Origin: AP-15 sp963700195
GTDB lineage: Bacteria; Pseudomonadota; Alphaproteobacteria; ATCC43930; CGMCC-115725
Direction of reading: 5' to 3'
DNA length: 64,000 nt
Assembly (NCBI GenBank): GCA_963700195.1
Contig: CAVOWQ010000031.1
Location: 124,001 to 188,000 of the forward strand
The position numbers and the translations under genes were made by a program. Positions 28,064 to 37,486 of the stretch are shown piece by piece. The notes under the pieces are model-generated. The model did no database searches. It was not told the origin of the DNA and saw only the letters and a program-made list of their open reading frames with translations. Each line of letters begins with the position of its first letter. The stretch's first letter is position 1.

Positions 28064-28486
28064 ATGCGATTTATGATGTTGGTCAAGGCCAGCAAGAATT
28101 CCGAAGCCGGCATGATGCCGGACGACAGCCTGATTGCTGCGATGACGAAGTATAACGAGGAGATGGCAAAGGCCGGAATTCTGCTCGATCTTGCGGGTCT
28201 GCAGCCCAGCTCGAAGGGGACACGCATCAAATTCGCCGCCGGGAAACCCACCGTCGTCGACGGTCCGTTCGCCGAGACGAAGGAGCTGATCGCCGGCTAT
28301 TGGCTGATCCAGGTCAAGTCGAAGGAAGAAGCGATCGACTGGGCCAAGCGCGCCCCCTCTCCGCACGGCGAAGGAGCGGAAGGCGAGATCGAGCTACGCC
28401 AATTGTTCGAGCTGGAGGATTTCGGTCCGAGCCCGGCGATCGAGGACGCACGAAGGCTCGAGAGCGAATTGGCGAAGAAGAAGTAG
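28064..28486 (+). CDS. YciI-family (DGPF domain) protein
   Basis: 140 residues: RFMMLVKASKNSEAG, YNEEMAKAGILLDLAGLQPS, VVDGPFAETKELIAGYWLIQ and SKEEAIDWAKRAPSP. The DGPF motif and the ferredoxin-like order define this family, whose members are small dimeric proteins often beside ECF sigma factors; none is here. It follows the propeller gene by 21 bases with its own AGGAGGACAGG ribosome site, so it may belong to the same MarR-controlled transcript. The biochemical role is not established. Confidence 0.88.
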   Translation: MRFMMLVKASKNSEAGMMPDDSLIAAMTKYNEEMAKAGILLDLAGLQPSSKGTRIKFAAGKPTVVDGPFAETKELIAGYWLIQVKSKEEAIDWAKRAPSPHGEGAEGEIELRQLFELEDFGPSPAIEDARRLESELAKKK

Positions 28487-28493
28487 GCAACCG

Positions 28494-28509
28494 CGGATCC
28501 TAAGATCCG
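28494..28509. terminator. Hairpin between convergent genes
   Basis: CGGATC-CTAA-GATCCG forms a 6-base-pair stem with a 4-base loop in the 95-base gap between the YciI gene and the convergent MFS gene. There is no clear T-run, so it is only a possible bidirectional terminator. Confidence 0.3.
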
Positions 28510-28581
28510 GAGGAGCGGACGAAGCCCGCACAGGGAATTGGCCTCGGAAAAGCGCAGCGCATTCCGCCTCAAAGGTAGTAG

Positions 28582-29751
28582 CTATGCTCTTGACGGCACC
28601 GCCGCAGGCGCAGTCCGCGCTCGTAGTCCCATTAAGGCAAGCAGAGCCGCAATGCTCATACCTGCGGAAACAGCCAGTGCTCCGACCCCGAGCCAATCGA
28701 TCAGAAGTCCGAAAACGAGGGGCGATGCTGCCTGCGCTGCGCGCGCCGGTGCGGCAAGAATTCCGTTGCGCAGCCCATAGCCTACCGGCCCGAAGATCGC
28801 GAGAGGCAGCGTGCCCTTGGCAATTGTCAGCAAGCCGTTTCCGGCTCCATGGAATAGCGCGAACGCCATGATCGCCGGCGCTCCGAATATCGCCAGAATG
28901 CCTGCGCCGAACGGATGCAGTGCCGCCGCGATCCGGGCTGAAACGAGCGGGTGAATCCAGCGCAGGGCGCCGAACTCGACCAGTCGCGCCGCGACTTGGG
29001 CGGGGCCGACGAGCGCGGCAGCTGCAATGGCGCCCGTCGAACTCGCGCCGGCGATCTCGAGCAGGCGCGGCATGTGTGCGGCCATCGCCCCGGTAACAAA
29101 CCATGTCGCGGCGAACACGAAGGCCAGTATTGCCATGGTGCCACGCGGTGATGCCGTCGCGGTCCCTTCCGACTCGACCACACGTTCAGGCGGCGGCGCG
29201 CGCGGAATGAGAAGGCGGTTGAGCGGAAGGCAAACCACCAAATTAAGCGCCGCCCAGGTGAGGCAGGTGCCGCGCCAGCCCAAGCTCGCGTCGAAGAAAG
29301 CCGACAGCGGCCAACCGATCGTGCTCGCGAAACCGGCAATCAGAGTGATCCCCGTGATCGGTCCCCGTGCCGCCCGTCCGTAGAGGCCGGCGAGCGTGGC
29401 GAAGGCGGAATCGTAGAGGCCCAAAGCCATGCCCACGCCCAGCACAGTCCAGGCCGCGGCAAGGCCGATAATGCCTTGCGCGAAAGCGAGCAGAATCAGC
29501 CCGGCCGCGAGCACGAGATTGGAGAGAACCAGAACACCTCGACCGCCGCGGTTATCAATCGCTCGACCGACAGCCGGACCGAGAAGCGCCGACAGCAGCA
29601 ACGATCCCGAGAAGATCCCGAACACCATGGCTCGCGAGAGGCCAAGCCCTTCGGCGATCGGTTCGGCAAGGATCGCCGGCAGGTAATAGCTCGATCCCCA
29701 CGCCAAGTTTTGCGTTGTCCCGAGCGCAGCGACGACAATGTTGCGTTTCAC
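28582..29751 (-). CDS. MFS transporter
   Basis: 389 residues, about 12 membrane helices, intact. GTTQNLAWGSSYYLPAILAEP at the N terminus, GPAVGRAIDNRGGRGVLVLSN (the MFS loop between helices 2 and 3) and WTVLGVGMALGLYDSAFATL are typical of a branch of MFS permeases often found near metalloid-resistance genes. It is downstream of acr3 on the same strand, 119 bases away, so it may be an extra efflux component of the ars locus, although a separate role is equally possible. The substrate is not known. Confidence 0.82.
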   Translation of the reverse strand: MKRNIVVAALGTTQNLAWGSSYYLPAILAEPIAEGLGLSRAMVFGIFSGSLLLSALLGPAVGRAIDNRGGRGVLVLSNLVLAAGLILLAFAQGIIGLAAAWTVLGVGMALGLYDSAFATLAGLYGRAARGPITGITLIAGFASTIGWPLSAFFDASLGWRGTCLTWAALNLVVCLPLNRLLIPRAPPPERVVESEGTATASPRGTMAILAFVFAATWFVTGAMAAHMPRLLEIAGASSTGAIAAAALVGPAQVAARLVEFGALRWIHPLVSARIAAALHPFGAGILAIFGAPAIMAFALFHGAGNGLLTIAKGTLPLAIFGPVGYGLRNGILAAPARAAQAASPLVFGLLIDWLGVGALAVSAGMSIAALLALMGLRARTAPAAVPSRA

Positions 29752-29870
29752 CGATTACGGCTCCGCAACCTGCGGTTAGCATGTGCTCTCCAATCATTCA
29801 TCGAGGCAATGTCCCTCACGACCGGCAGACGTTGACGACGCCCGCACGGTTTCGGACATTCTAGGCAGGG

Positions 29871-30957
29871 TCACGCTGTGAAAGCACGATCCCGATGCTC
29901 ATACCATCCGCGCGTGCGCAGCACGATCCGCACTACGGAGAGCATGACCGGCACTTCGACGAGGACGCCGACGACCGTCGCGAGCGCGGCGCCCGATTGA
30001 AAGCCAAACAGCGCGATCGCCGCGGCCACCGCGAGCTCGAAGAAATTCGACGCGCCGATCAAGGCCGACGGGCAGGCGACATTGTGCGGGACGCCGAGCG
30101 CCCGGTTGAGCCCATAGGCGATGCCGGCGTTGAGGTAGACCTGAATGACGATCGGGACGGCGAGCAACGCGATAATGAGCGGCTGCCTTACGATCTGCTC
30201 GCCCTGGAAACCGAACAGCAGCACGAGCGTCGCCAGCAGCGCGATAAGCGAGATCGGCTGAAGCTTCCGGAGGGTTTGCGCGAGCGCCGTCTCGCCGCCG
30301 CGCGCCAGCAACGATCGCCGCCAGAGCTGCGCCGCGATCACCGGCACGACGATGTAGAGGACGACGGACAGAAACAGCGTCGTCCATGGCACCGTGATCG
30401 AGGACAGGCCAAGCAGCAGCCCGACGATCGGCGCAAAGGCAAACACCATGATGGTGTCGTTGAGCGCGACCTGGGTGAGCGTGAAATTGGGCTCGCCATC
30501 CGTCAGGTTGGACCACACGAACACCATCGCCGTGCAGGGCGCGGCGGCCAGAAGGATGAGACCGGCGATGTAGCTGTCGATCTGGCCCGCCGGCAGCAGT
30601 GGGCGGAAGAGCCAGCCGATGAACAGCCAGCCGAGCAGGGCCATGCTGAAGGGCTTGACCAGCCAGTTGATGCCGACCGTCACGGCAATGCCGCGCCATT
30701 GCTCGGCGACTCGATGCAGCGCGCCGAAATCGACCTTGAGCAGCATCGGCACGATCATCAGCCAGATCAGCACGCGCGACCGGGATGTTGACCTCGGCCA
30801 CCGTCATGCGGCCGAGCGCCTGGAAGGGTGCGGGCAGCAGCCGGCCGAGCATGATGCCGGCGATGATGCAAAGCGCGACCCAGACCGTCAGGTAGCGCTC
30901 AAAGGTCCCCAGTGCCGGCGCCGCACGGCGCCGGCTGCTTTCAGTGACGGATGTCAT
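29871..30957 (-). CDS. acr3: ACR3-family arsenite efflux permease
   Basis: ATG at 30957, overlapping the arsC stop (ATGA). N-terminal part: FERYLTVWVALCIIAGIMLG, then a break near 30785 into the main frame, LIWLMIVPMLLKVDFGALHR, AAAPCTAMVFVWSNLTDGEP (the conserved Cys and region lining the path), NDTIMVFAFAPIVGLLLG and ACPSALIGASNFFELAVAAA. These are the ACR3 landmarks, not those of the ArsB family. Ten membrane helices, about 360 residues. It extrudes arsenite produced by ArsC. Last gene of the coupled ars operon. Confidence 0.9.
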
Positions 30958-31473
30958 GGTAGCTCCAGCTTTGAGGCCGCCCCGTGGCGGCCGATGTCAT
31001 CGACGTTGCGTTTGATCGCCATGCGGTCGAGCTTGTCGATCGGCAGCGCGACGAAAAGCTTGATCCGGTTCTCGAGCGCGACATACGCCTCGCGGAACGC
31101 GCGTGCGCTGCTCGGCTTCCGTGCCATCGACGGCGGCCGGGTCCGGCACGCCCCAATGGGCAGTCACCGGATTGCCGGGCCAGACCGGGCAGACTTCGCC
31201 CGCGGCCTGATCGCAGACCGTGAAGACGAAATCCATCACCGGCGCGCCGGCTCGGGCGAATTCATTCCAGCTTTTGCTGCGCAGCCCGCGTCGTCGGCAG
31301 ATGAAGTCTTTCGAGCAGCTCGAGCGCCAGCGGATGCACCGCACCTTTCGGAAAGCTGCCGGCGCTGTAGCCTTGAACCGGCCTCTGCCCCAATGCTCGA
31401 TCAGCACTTCGGCGAGGATGCTCCTCGCCGAGTTGCCGGTGCAGAGAAACAGGACGTTGTAGACCCTGTTCAT
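30954..31473 (-). CDS. arsC: Arsenate reductase, low-molecular-weight phosphatase type
   Basis: ATG at 31473 within the arsM stop region. YNVLFLCTGNSARSILAEVL is the phosphate-loop CX5R motif (CTGNSAR). VMDFVFTVCDQAAGEVCPVWPG supplies the resolving-Cys region and HWGVPDPAAVDGTEAEQ the catalytic Asp. The enzyme reduces arsenate to arsenite for export. Three frames are used: the stretch at about 31265-31370 reads AYSAGSFPKGAVHPLALELL in a neighbouring frame, and near 31095 the frame changes again to AFREAYVALENRIKLFVALP, ending at a TGA at 30954-30956. Total about 172 residues, somewhat long because of the C-terminal tail. Confidence 0.88.
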
Positions 31474-32292
31474 CCACGGCTCAGCTCCGTCGCCGGTTCA
31501 GGCTTGCGCGCTTCGACGATCGCGGAGACCACGAAATTCTCGATGCCGCGGCCGGGCGCCCAGGTCTGCGATCAGCTCGCGGCTTTCCGGCTTTGGCGTC
31601 ACCCGGACATCGACAAATCCGGCTCGCGCCAGCCAGGTCTCGATCGCGTTCGGCCGGCGCCGCGCCGGCGACGCAGCCGCACAGCAGGGCCGGATCGGCT
31701 TGCAGCTCGGCCGGCAGCGGCGCGGTGTTGACGACATCGGAGATCGCGAGCCGCCCGCCGGGCTTCAGCACGCGAAACGCCTCGCGGAACACCTGCGCCT
31801 TGTCGGGCACCAGGTTGATCACGCAGTTCGAGATGATGACGTCGGCGGTGTTGTCGGCGACCGGCAGGTGTTCGAGTTCGCCGAGGCGGAATTCGACATT
31901 GGCGGCGCCGATCGTGGCGGCGTTGTCGCGCGCCTTTTTCAGCATCTCATGGGTCATGTCGACGCCGATCACACGGCCGGTCGGCGCCGACCTGCCGCGC
32001 GGCGAGAAAACAGTCGAAGCCGGCGCCGCTGCCGAGATCGACCACGATCTCGCCCGGCTGCAGCGCCGCGATCGCCTGCGGGTTGCCGCAGCCGAGCCCG
32101 AGATTGGCGCCTTCGGGCACCGCGGCGAGCTCGGCCTCCGAATAGCCCATCTGCCGCGCCTTGTCGTGCCGGCGTACCGGCTGCCGTGCGCCGCAACAGG
32201 AGATTGGCCGGCGCGCAGCAGCTCGCGTCGCTCGCCGCCGCGATGCCGCCGTAGCGGGCGCGCACCATTTCCTTGATCTGAGCGTCGTCCAT
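31470..32292 (-). CDS. arsM: Arsenite S-adenosylmethionine methyltransferase
   Basis: From the ATG at 32292: KEMVRARYGGIAAASDASCC (one of the arsenic-binding Cys sites), then in other frames QMGYSEAELAAVPEGANLGLGCGNP, IVVDLGSGAGFDCFLAARQVG (SAM motif), GVDMTHEMLKKARDNA and ADVIISNCVINLVPDKAQVF with a further conserved Cys, and a tail IENFVVSAIVEARKPEP. It converts arsenite to methylated arsenicals. Breaks lie near 32200, 31980, 31640 and 31550. The stop TGA at 31470-31472 overlaps the arsC ATG. Length about 274 residues, normal. Confidence 0.88.
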
Positions 32293-32304
32293 TGACTTGT
32301 CTCC

Positions 32305-32663
32305 TTATGCGGCTGTGGTCTTCGCCGTGGTGCCCGCGCACCCGGCAGCGGGGTCACACACCGGCGCACAGACGGCATCGCGCCCGCAGCAATTTTCGGT
32401 GAGGTAGGCCAGCAACGCGTTCATCGCGCCGTATTCGGCCGAATAGATGAGCTGCCGGCTCGCGCGGCGCTGCGTGATCAGGCCGGCGTGCACGAGCTGC
32501 TGCAAGATGGAAGGAAAGCGACGAACGGCTGCACGCCCAGCCGCTCGGCGATCACGCCGGCCGGCAGCCCCTCAGGCCCACAGGTGACCAGCAGCCGAAA
32601 CAGCGCCAGCCGGGTTTCCTGGGCGAGCGCGCCGAGTGCTGCGATTGCGCGTTTCTCATCCAT
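32305..32663 (-). CDS. arsR: ArsR-family metalloregulator with Cys-rich tail
   Basis: ATG at 32663. KRAIAALGALAQETRLALFR and GLPAGVIAERLGVQP, then after a break near 32510 LQQLVHAGLITQRRASRQLI and the wing. The C-terminal tail ENCCGRDAVCAPVCDPAAGC holds five Cys, giving a plausible arsenite site at the C-terminal end of the dimer instead of in the recognition helix. Arsenite binding would release the operator. It is the first gene of arsR-arsM-arsC-acr3, 12 bases before arsM. Confidence 0.85.
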
Positions 32664-32672
32664 CTGATTGGA

Positions 32673-32689
32673 TGTTCTATATTTCAACA
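32673..32689. promoter_or_regulatory. Possible ArsR operator
   Basis: TGTTCTATATTTCAACA has imperfect dyad arms (TGTTC and CAACA, four of five pairing) around an AT-rich centre, 9 bases upstream of the arsR start. Location and AT-content suit an ArsR site, but the symmetry is weak. Confidence 0.3.
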
Positions 32690-32752
32690 GAGCATCAAAC
32701 TATGCTCGCCGACTTCTCTGTCAAGGGACATTTTGAAGATTGTTGAAGCAAC

Positions 32753-33592
32753 CTATCGTGCGGAGTGACCAGCCTCAAAAGCGCTTTCAGCGCGGAATCG
32801 AGGATATGCCAGCAGCAGCTTGAGCACGTCGGCGGATGTTGACCTGCAAAGGCCCCGCCGGCTGCCGCCCAACAAGGCTTTCGATCCCCATAGGCATGCC
32901 GACGCGCGATGGTCGAACGGCCGGGAAGCAGCCCCATGCGGCCGTACCGAGCAGGCCCATGCATACCGTCGGGATCGAGATGAACAGCACGGCGCTTCCG
33001 GCCGTGTGGATGTCGGCACCGAAAACAAAGATCAGCGTCGGGATGAGCAGCTCACCGCCGGCAACGCCGAGGAAAGTGCTGGCGTGCCAATGCACAGGCC
33101 GAGGAGAACACCGGCGAAAATTTGCGAGCCGAGTTCGGCAGGCACCAGCGCGGGCAGGCCCGCAGGGAAGAGCCGCTCGCCGATCAGCAGCAGACCAATG
33201 GCCATCAGCAGCACTGCAATGGCGCGTTCAAGCCGGTGATCGGAGACGCGCGACAGCAGCCGGGCGGCGAACCATGCGGCGTGACGCCGCCAACGCCGAG
33301 CGCGATCACGGCCGGAGCGAATGCGCCGACGCCGACAAGCGAGCCGGTATGCCAGCGCACGATCAGCGCCGTGACCAAGGTGACGAGGCTGAGGATTTGA
33401 TTCATCGGCACCGCCGCGCGCGCGGTGAAGCCGATCAGACCAACGAGTATCGGCAAGCGAAATTCACCGCCGCCCAGACCCGATCAAGCCGCCGATGCCG
33501 CCGATCAGCAGGGCGCAGCCGAGGGCAATTGTCGTCGTGCGCCAACCCGAGAGAGCGGGCGCAACGGCAGGGCAACGGCGAGGTCAGGTCAT
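32753..33592 (-). CDS. TauE/SafE (TSUP) family permease, heavily broken frame
   Basis: Several frames add up to one permease of about 275 residues: IALGCALLIGGIGGLIG, then LPILVGLIGFTARAAVPMNQ, LSLVTLVTALIVRWHTGSLVG, LLMAIGLLLIGERLFPAG, FAGVLLGLCIG, FLGVAGGELLIPTLIFVFGA, GSAVLFISIPTVCMG and a final VLKLLLA helix. The repeated helix-G-GGE pattern is that of TSUP exporters, which move sulfite, sulfonates or other anions. An ATG at 33592 is the likely start. Breaks occur near 33475, 33260, 33080 and 32830. It lies between the ModE-like regulator and arsR on the same strand. Confidence 0.65.
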
Positions 33593-33605
33593 GCGCAGCC
33601 CGTGC

Positions 33606-33662
33606 GCTATGGCATAATGCGCTATAGCGCAATCACGCCGCTATGGCACCTAAGGCATAGCG
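33606..33662. promoter_or_regulatory. Operator-like repeat cluster upstream of the TSUP gene
   Basis: GCTATGGCA occurs at 33606-33614 and 33640-33648, and a related inverted copy GGCATAGCG at 33654-33662. Between the first two is the perfect 14-base palindrome TGCGCTATAGCGCA (33618-33631). The cluster sits 14-70 bases upstream of the TSUP start and just after the ModE-like gene end. CGCTAT half-sites recall known ModE sites. Confidence 0.6.
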
Positions 33663-33668
33663 ATGCCT

Positions 33669-34015
33669 TTAGATTTTCGGGCCGGCTTTCGGCCGCGCGC
33701 GACGGGCGAGCGCTGATAGATCATCGGCCGCCATAGCGGCGGCCCGGTCGCGCACGCGGCAATAGCGTTCGAGGACCTCGGCACCGAAAGGCGTCAAGGT
33801 TGCACCGCCCCACCTGTGCCACCCGGCGCTGCCGTTACCACGAGTTCGGCAAAGGCTTGGTTCATGCTGTCGAGCAGCAGCCACGCGCGCTTATAGGACA
33901 TCCCCATCTCGCGCGCCGCCGCAGAGATCGAGCCGGAATCACGGACGCTTTCGAGGAGCGCAGCTTTGCCGGGGCAATGCGAGCACCGGGACTCGAAAAC
34001 GAGTTCATCCCGCAT
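33669..34015 (-). CDS. ModE-like winged-helix regulator, one frame break
   Basis: ATG at 34015. The first frame gives CSHCPGKAALLESVRDSGSI, SAAAREMGMSYKRAWLLLDSMN and QAFAELVVTAAPGG; after a break near 33805 the second gives GGATLTPFGAEVLERYCRVRDRA and a basic tail. This is the DNA-binding domain of ModE / LysR-type regulators without the molybdate-binding MOP domains. A CxxC near residue 11 is unusual and might bind a metal. It probably controls the downstream TSUP permease through the repeats at 33606-33662. Confidence 0.75.
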
Positions 34016-34054
34016 ATGATCGGCGCCAGGAGCGACAGGTGCTAAGATATCCCG

Positions 34055-34774
34055 ATGTCCTCCGATGTCGTCGATCTGCGGGATTTCTATCGTACCGGGC
34101 TCGGTCAGATCGCTCGGCGAATGATCCGCGGCGCCGTTCGCCAGGTCTGGCCCGATCTGCATGGCATGCGGCTCCTCGGGATCGGCTATGCGACGCCGTT
34201 TTTGCCGGCGATGTCGGCCGAGACGGAGCGCACGGTGGCGTTGATGCCGGCCGCGCTCGGTGTGCTCGGCTGGTCGCCGGAGGGGCGCAATCTCGTCACC
34301 CTGGCCGATGAGGGAGAGCTCCCCTTCGCGGATTATTCGATCGACCGGGTGCTGCTGGTCCACGCGCTCGAGACCACGGACCAGGCAGGACCGATGCTGA
34401 AGGAGATCTGGCGCGTCCTGGCCGGCGGCGGCCGCCTGCTGGTCATCGCCCCGAACCGCCGCGGCATCTGGGCCCGGCTCGACCGCACCCCGTTTGGTTC
34501 GGGCCGCCCCTACACGATGTCGCAATTGTCGCGGCTGCTGCGCGACGAGCAATTCACCCCGGTCGGATCGGACACCGCGCTGTTTATCCCGCCTTCGCGA
34601 AAGCGCATGATCTTGCGCTCGGCCGCGGCGTGGGAGCGGATCGGCAAGCGCTGGTTTCCGACCTTCGCCGGGGTCGTGCTGGTCGAGGCGACAAAGCAGA
34701 TCTACGCCAAGCCGGCGCCCGTCCGCGCACCGCGCCGCCGCCTGGTTTATGCTCCAGCGCCGCACGGCTTGTAG
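34055..34774 (+). CDS. Class I SAM-dependent methyltransferase
   Basis: 239 residues, intact. DFYRTGLGQIARRMIRGAVR, LLGIGYATPFLPAM (SAM-binding loop), PFADYSIDRVLLVHALE and EIWRVLAGGGRLLVIAPNRR are clear. This is the uncharacterised methyltransferase that in many alphaproteobacteria sits beside gloB; gloB is not here. It is divergent from the ModE-like gene and convergent with the phosphodiesterase. The target molecule is unknown. Confidence 0.85.
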   Translation: MSSDVVDLRDFYRTGLGQIARRMIRGAVRQVWPDLHGMRLLGIGYATPFLPAMSAETERTVALMPAALGVLGWSPEGRNLVTLADEGELPFADYSIDRVLLVHALETTDQAGPMLKEIWRVLAGGGRLLVIAPNRRGIWARLDRTPFGSGRPYTMSQLSRLLRDEQFTPVGSDTALFIPPSRKRMILRSAAAWERIGKRWFPTFAGVVLVEATKQIYAKPAPVRAPRRRLVYAPAPHGL

Positions 34775-34784
34775 CGGCCGCCGA

Positions 34785-35596
34785 TCAGAGGCGCCGACTT
34801 CTGGAGTAGAAATACGGTCCCGGCCAATCGCCGATCGCGACCGTGTGCGTGACGAGACCCGCCTCTTCGCGCCAGTAGTGAAGTTGGTATCCCGGCGGCT
34901 CGAACGCGAAGCTGAGCCGTGCGTCTGGACGGAGGTCGAGGACGATCTGATGCGCCGTGCTCGGCGCTGTCCCGGCGACCGTCCCGGCAAACCGGCTTTC
35001 GATCGGGCGATGCAAGATGCCCGCAGAGCAATGCGCTCGACTTGAGGGTGACGCCGGATGATCTCGGCGAAGGCCGCGCGGCCGTCGAGCCCGTGCCGGT
35101 CCATGTGGCTGATCCCGGTCAGAAAAGGCGGATGATGCATCAGCACCAAGGTCGGCCGATCCTGCGCCTCCGAGAGGATGCGATCGAGCCACCGCAGCCG
35201 CTCCGAACACAGGGCCCCGCCGCCCTCGCCCGGCACCAACGTATCGAGCGCGACGATGCGCAACGGGTAGTCCTCGATCGCGTAGTCGAGAAAGCCCTGC
35301 CGGGGCAGGTACCCGTCCCCGATGAACGCCTCCCGCATCGGTTCGCGCGCATCATGGTTGCCGGGGATCGCGAATATCGGCATGCGCAGCGGCGCGAGGA
35401 GAGCGCGCAAATGGGCATATTCCTCCGGCGCGCCGCTTTCGACGAGATCGCCGGTGAGGACGATGGCATCGGGCGAAGGATCGAGCCGGTTGAGCGCTGC
35501 TACCGCCCGTTCGAGAGCGGATGCGGTGTCGACGATCCCCATCAGGAGCGTCCCCGGCGATGTGATGTGGGTATCGGTGATGTGGGCGATCAGCAT
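34785..35596 (-). CDS. CpdA-like calcineurin-type phosphodiesterase, one frame break
   Basis: ATG at 35596. Metallophosphoesterase motifs in order: AHITDTHI, VLTGDLVESG, AIPGNHDAREPM and LVLMHHPPFLTGI, which give the di-metal ligands. After a break near 35040 the end reads AGTVAGTAPSTAHQIVLDLR and YQLHYWREEAGLVTHTV. About 270 residues. The family hydrolyses 3',5'-cyclic nucleotides or related phosphodiesters. It follows metW by 13 bases on the same strand, so it may be read from the metX promoter. Confidence 0.86.
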
Positions 35597-35609
35597 CGCG
35601 ATCTCGGGG

Positions 35610-36299
35610 TTACAGACCGGCGCTCCCGCAAAGGACGAAAATGCCTTGCTCGGCGAGCAGATTGGCCAAGCTGCCGCGAGGATCGAGCGAATAGGGCTGC
35701 CCGTGGCGGTCCAAGGTGACGCTGCGGTCGACGCGGACACCAATCTCGTCGCACAGCGCGATAAAGTCGCGGATCGTGCAGAGATGAATGTTGGGGGTCT
35801 CGTACCAGGGGTGGGCGAGACAATGCGAGAGCGGCATCCGGCCGGTCAGCAAAAGTCTGAGGCGGATGCGCCAGAACCCGAAATTCGGAAACGACACGAT
35901 CGCCCGCCGGCCGATCCGCACGAGCTCCTCGACGACCCGGCGCGGCCGGTGCGTCGCTTGCAGGGTCTGGCTCAGCACGACGACATCGAAGGCCCCGGCC
36001 GGATAGGCTTCGAGATCGCGGTCGGCGTCGCCTTGAATGACCGACAGACCGTGGCCGACACAGGCGTTGACACCAGACTGGCTCAGCTCGATGCCGCGGC
36101 CGTCGACGCTCTTTTGCCGTGCCAGATAGCCCAGCAATGCCCCGTCGCCGCAACCGATGTCGAGCACGCGCGACCCGGGTTCGATCATCTCGGCGATCAG
36201 CCGCAGATCCTGGCGCAGCTCGCCCGCGGCGCCGGGCGCCATCGTCGGTTGCGCGGCCGCGCCGAAACTCAGCGCGGCGCTTTCGCCGGATGCGGCCAT
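35610..36299 (-). CDS. metW: Methionine biosynthesis protein MetW
   Basis: 229 residues, intact. DLRLIAEMIEPGSRVLDIGCGDGALL is the Rossmann motif; RRVVEELVRIGRRAIVSFPNFGFW and PHNIHLCT-like sequence (ETPNIHLCTIRDF) are diagnostic for MetW. It is a methyltransferase-like partner that supports homoserine acyltransferase activity. Its start abuts the metX stop. The extra 25 residues at the N terminus before the core may mean that translation begins later, near ELRQDLRL. Confidence 0.93.
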   Translation of the reverse strand: MAASGESAALSFGAAAQPTMAPGAAGELRQDLRLIAEMIEPGSRVLDIGCGDGALLGYLARQKSVDGRGIELSQSGVNACVGHGLSVIQGDADRDLEAYPAGAFDVVVLSQTLQATHRPRRVVEELVRIGRRAIVSFPNFGFWRIRLRLLLTGRMPLSHCLAHPWYETPNIHLCTIRDFIALCDEIGVRVDRSVTLDRHGQPYSLDPRGSLANLLAEQGIFVLCGSAGL

Positions 36300-37472
36300 T
36301 ACTTGGAGCGGCCGAGGCCGCGGTGTTCGGCGCAGCCGTTCAAAAAACCGTGCAAGGTCTCGAACAGCTCCGGCTCGTGCAGCAGAAACGCGTCGTGCCC
36401 GTTATCGGTGGCGATCTCGACAAAGCTGACATTGGCTGCCGCCGCGTTCAGCGCATGCACGATCTCCCGACTTTCCGGGGTCGGAAACAGCCAATCGCTG
36501 GTGAATGAGATGATGCAGAAACGCGAGCGTGTGCCCTCGAACGCGCCGGCCAGCGATCCGCCGTGCTCCGCCGCCAGATCGAAATAATCCATCGCGCGGG
36601 TGATGTAGAGGTAGGAGTTCGCGTCGAAGCGGTCGACAAAGGTGCTGCCCTGGTGGCGCAGATAGCTCTCGACCTGGAAATCGGCGTCGAAACCATAGGT
36701 GACGGCGAGGCGGTCCTGCAGGTTGCGCCCGAATTTGCGGTGCAATGCCGCTTCGGACAGATAGGTGATGTGGGCCGCCATGCGGGCCACGGCGAGCCCG
36801 CGCACCGGCTTGCGGTCGAGGCTCAGATAGCGCCCGCCGCACCAATCGGGGTCGGCCATGATCGCCTGCCGGCCGACCTCGTGAAACGCGATGTTCTGCG
36901 CCGAATGCCGCGCCGCTCCGGCGATCGGCACCGCGGCAAAGACGCTGTCGGGATAGCTGGCCGCCCACTCCAGCACCTGCATCGCGCCCATCGAGCCGCC
37001 GATGACGCAGAACAGGCTGCCGATCTCGAGATGGTCGAGCAGGAGCTTTTGCGCGCGCACCATGTCGCGGATCGTGATCACCGGGAACGACAGCGCCCAG
37101 GGCTGACCGCTCGCCGGATCGATGTCCTGCGGGCCGGTCGTGCCCATGCAGCCGCCGAGCACATTCGGGCAAATCAAAAAATAGCGCTCGGTATCGAGCA
37201 CCCGTCCCGGCCCGACCATTGTCTCCCACCAGCCGGGCTTTCCGGTCAGCGGATGCGGATCGGCGGCATATTGGTCGCCGGTCAGCGCATGGCAGACGAG
37301 AATGGCGTTCGACCGATCCGGGTTCAGCGTCCCGTAGGTCTGGTAGGCGATCGTGAACGGGCCGAAATCGATCCCGCAATCCAGCCGCAACGGTGCCCGC
37401 ACGAGCAAAGTGTAACCGGGCCAGTCCTGGTCCGAACGGGCAGCGAGGGCGGGGGGAGATCAGGGTCGACAC
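36299..37472 (-). CDS. metX: Homoserine O-acetyltransferase
   Basis: The alpha/beta hydrolase core is intact: GGSMGAMQVLEWA (nucleophile Ser), SDWLFPTPESREIVHAL (Asp) and ATDNGHDAFLL (His), with CHALTGDQYAA and VLGGCMGTTGPQ for the substrate pocket. It acetylates homoserine for methionine synthesis. The N terminus (STLISP, then ALAARSDQDWPGYTLLVRAP) needs one base fewer in a run of six C near 37450; the true start is the GTG at 37472. The shorter reading from 37408 lacks 20 residues. It forms the standard metX-metW pair. Confidence 0.93.
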
Positions 37473-37486
37473 GGCAAAGCTCTAAA

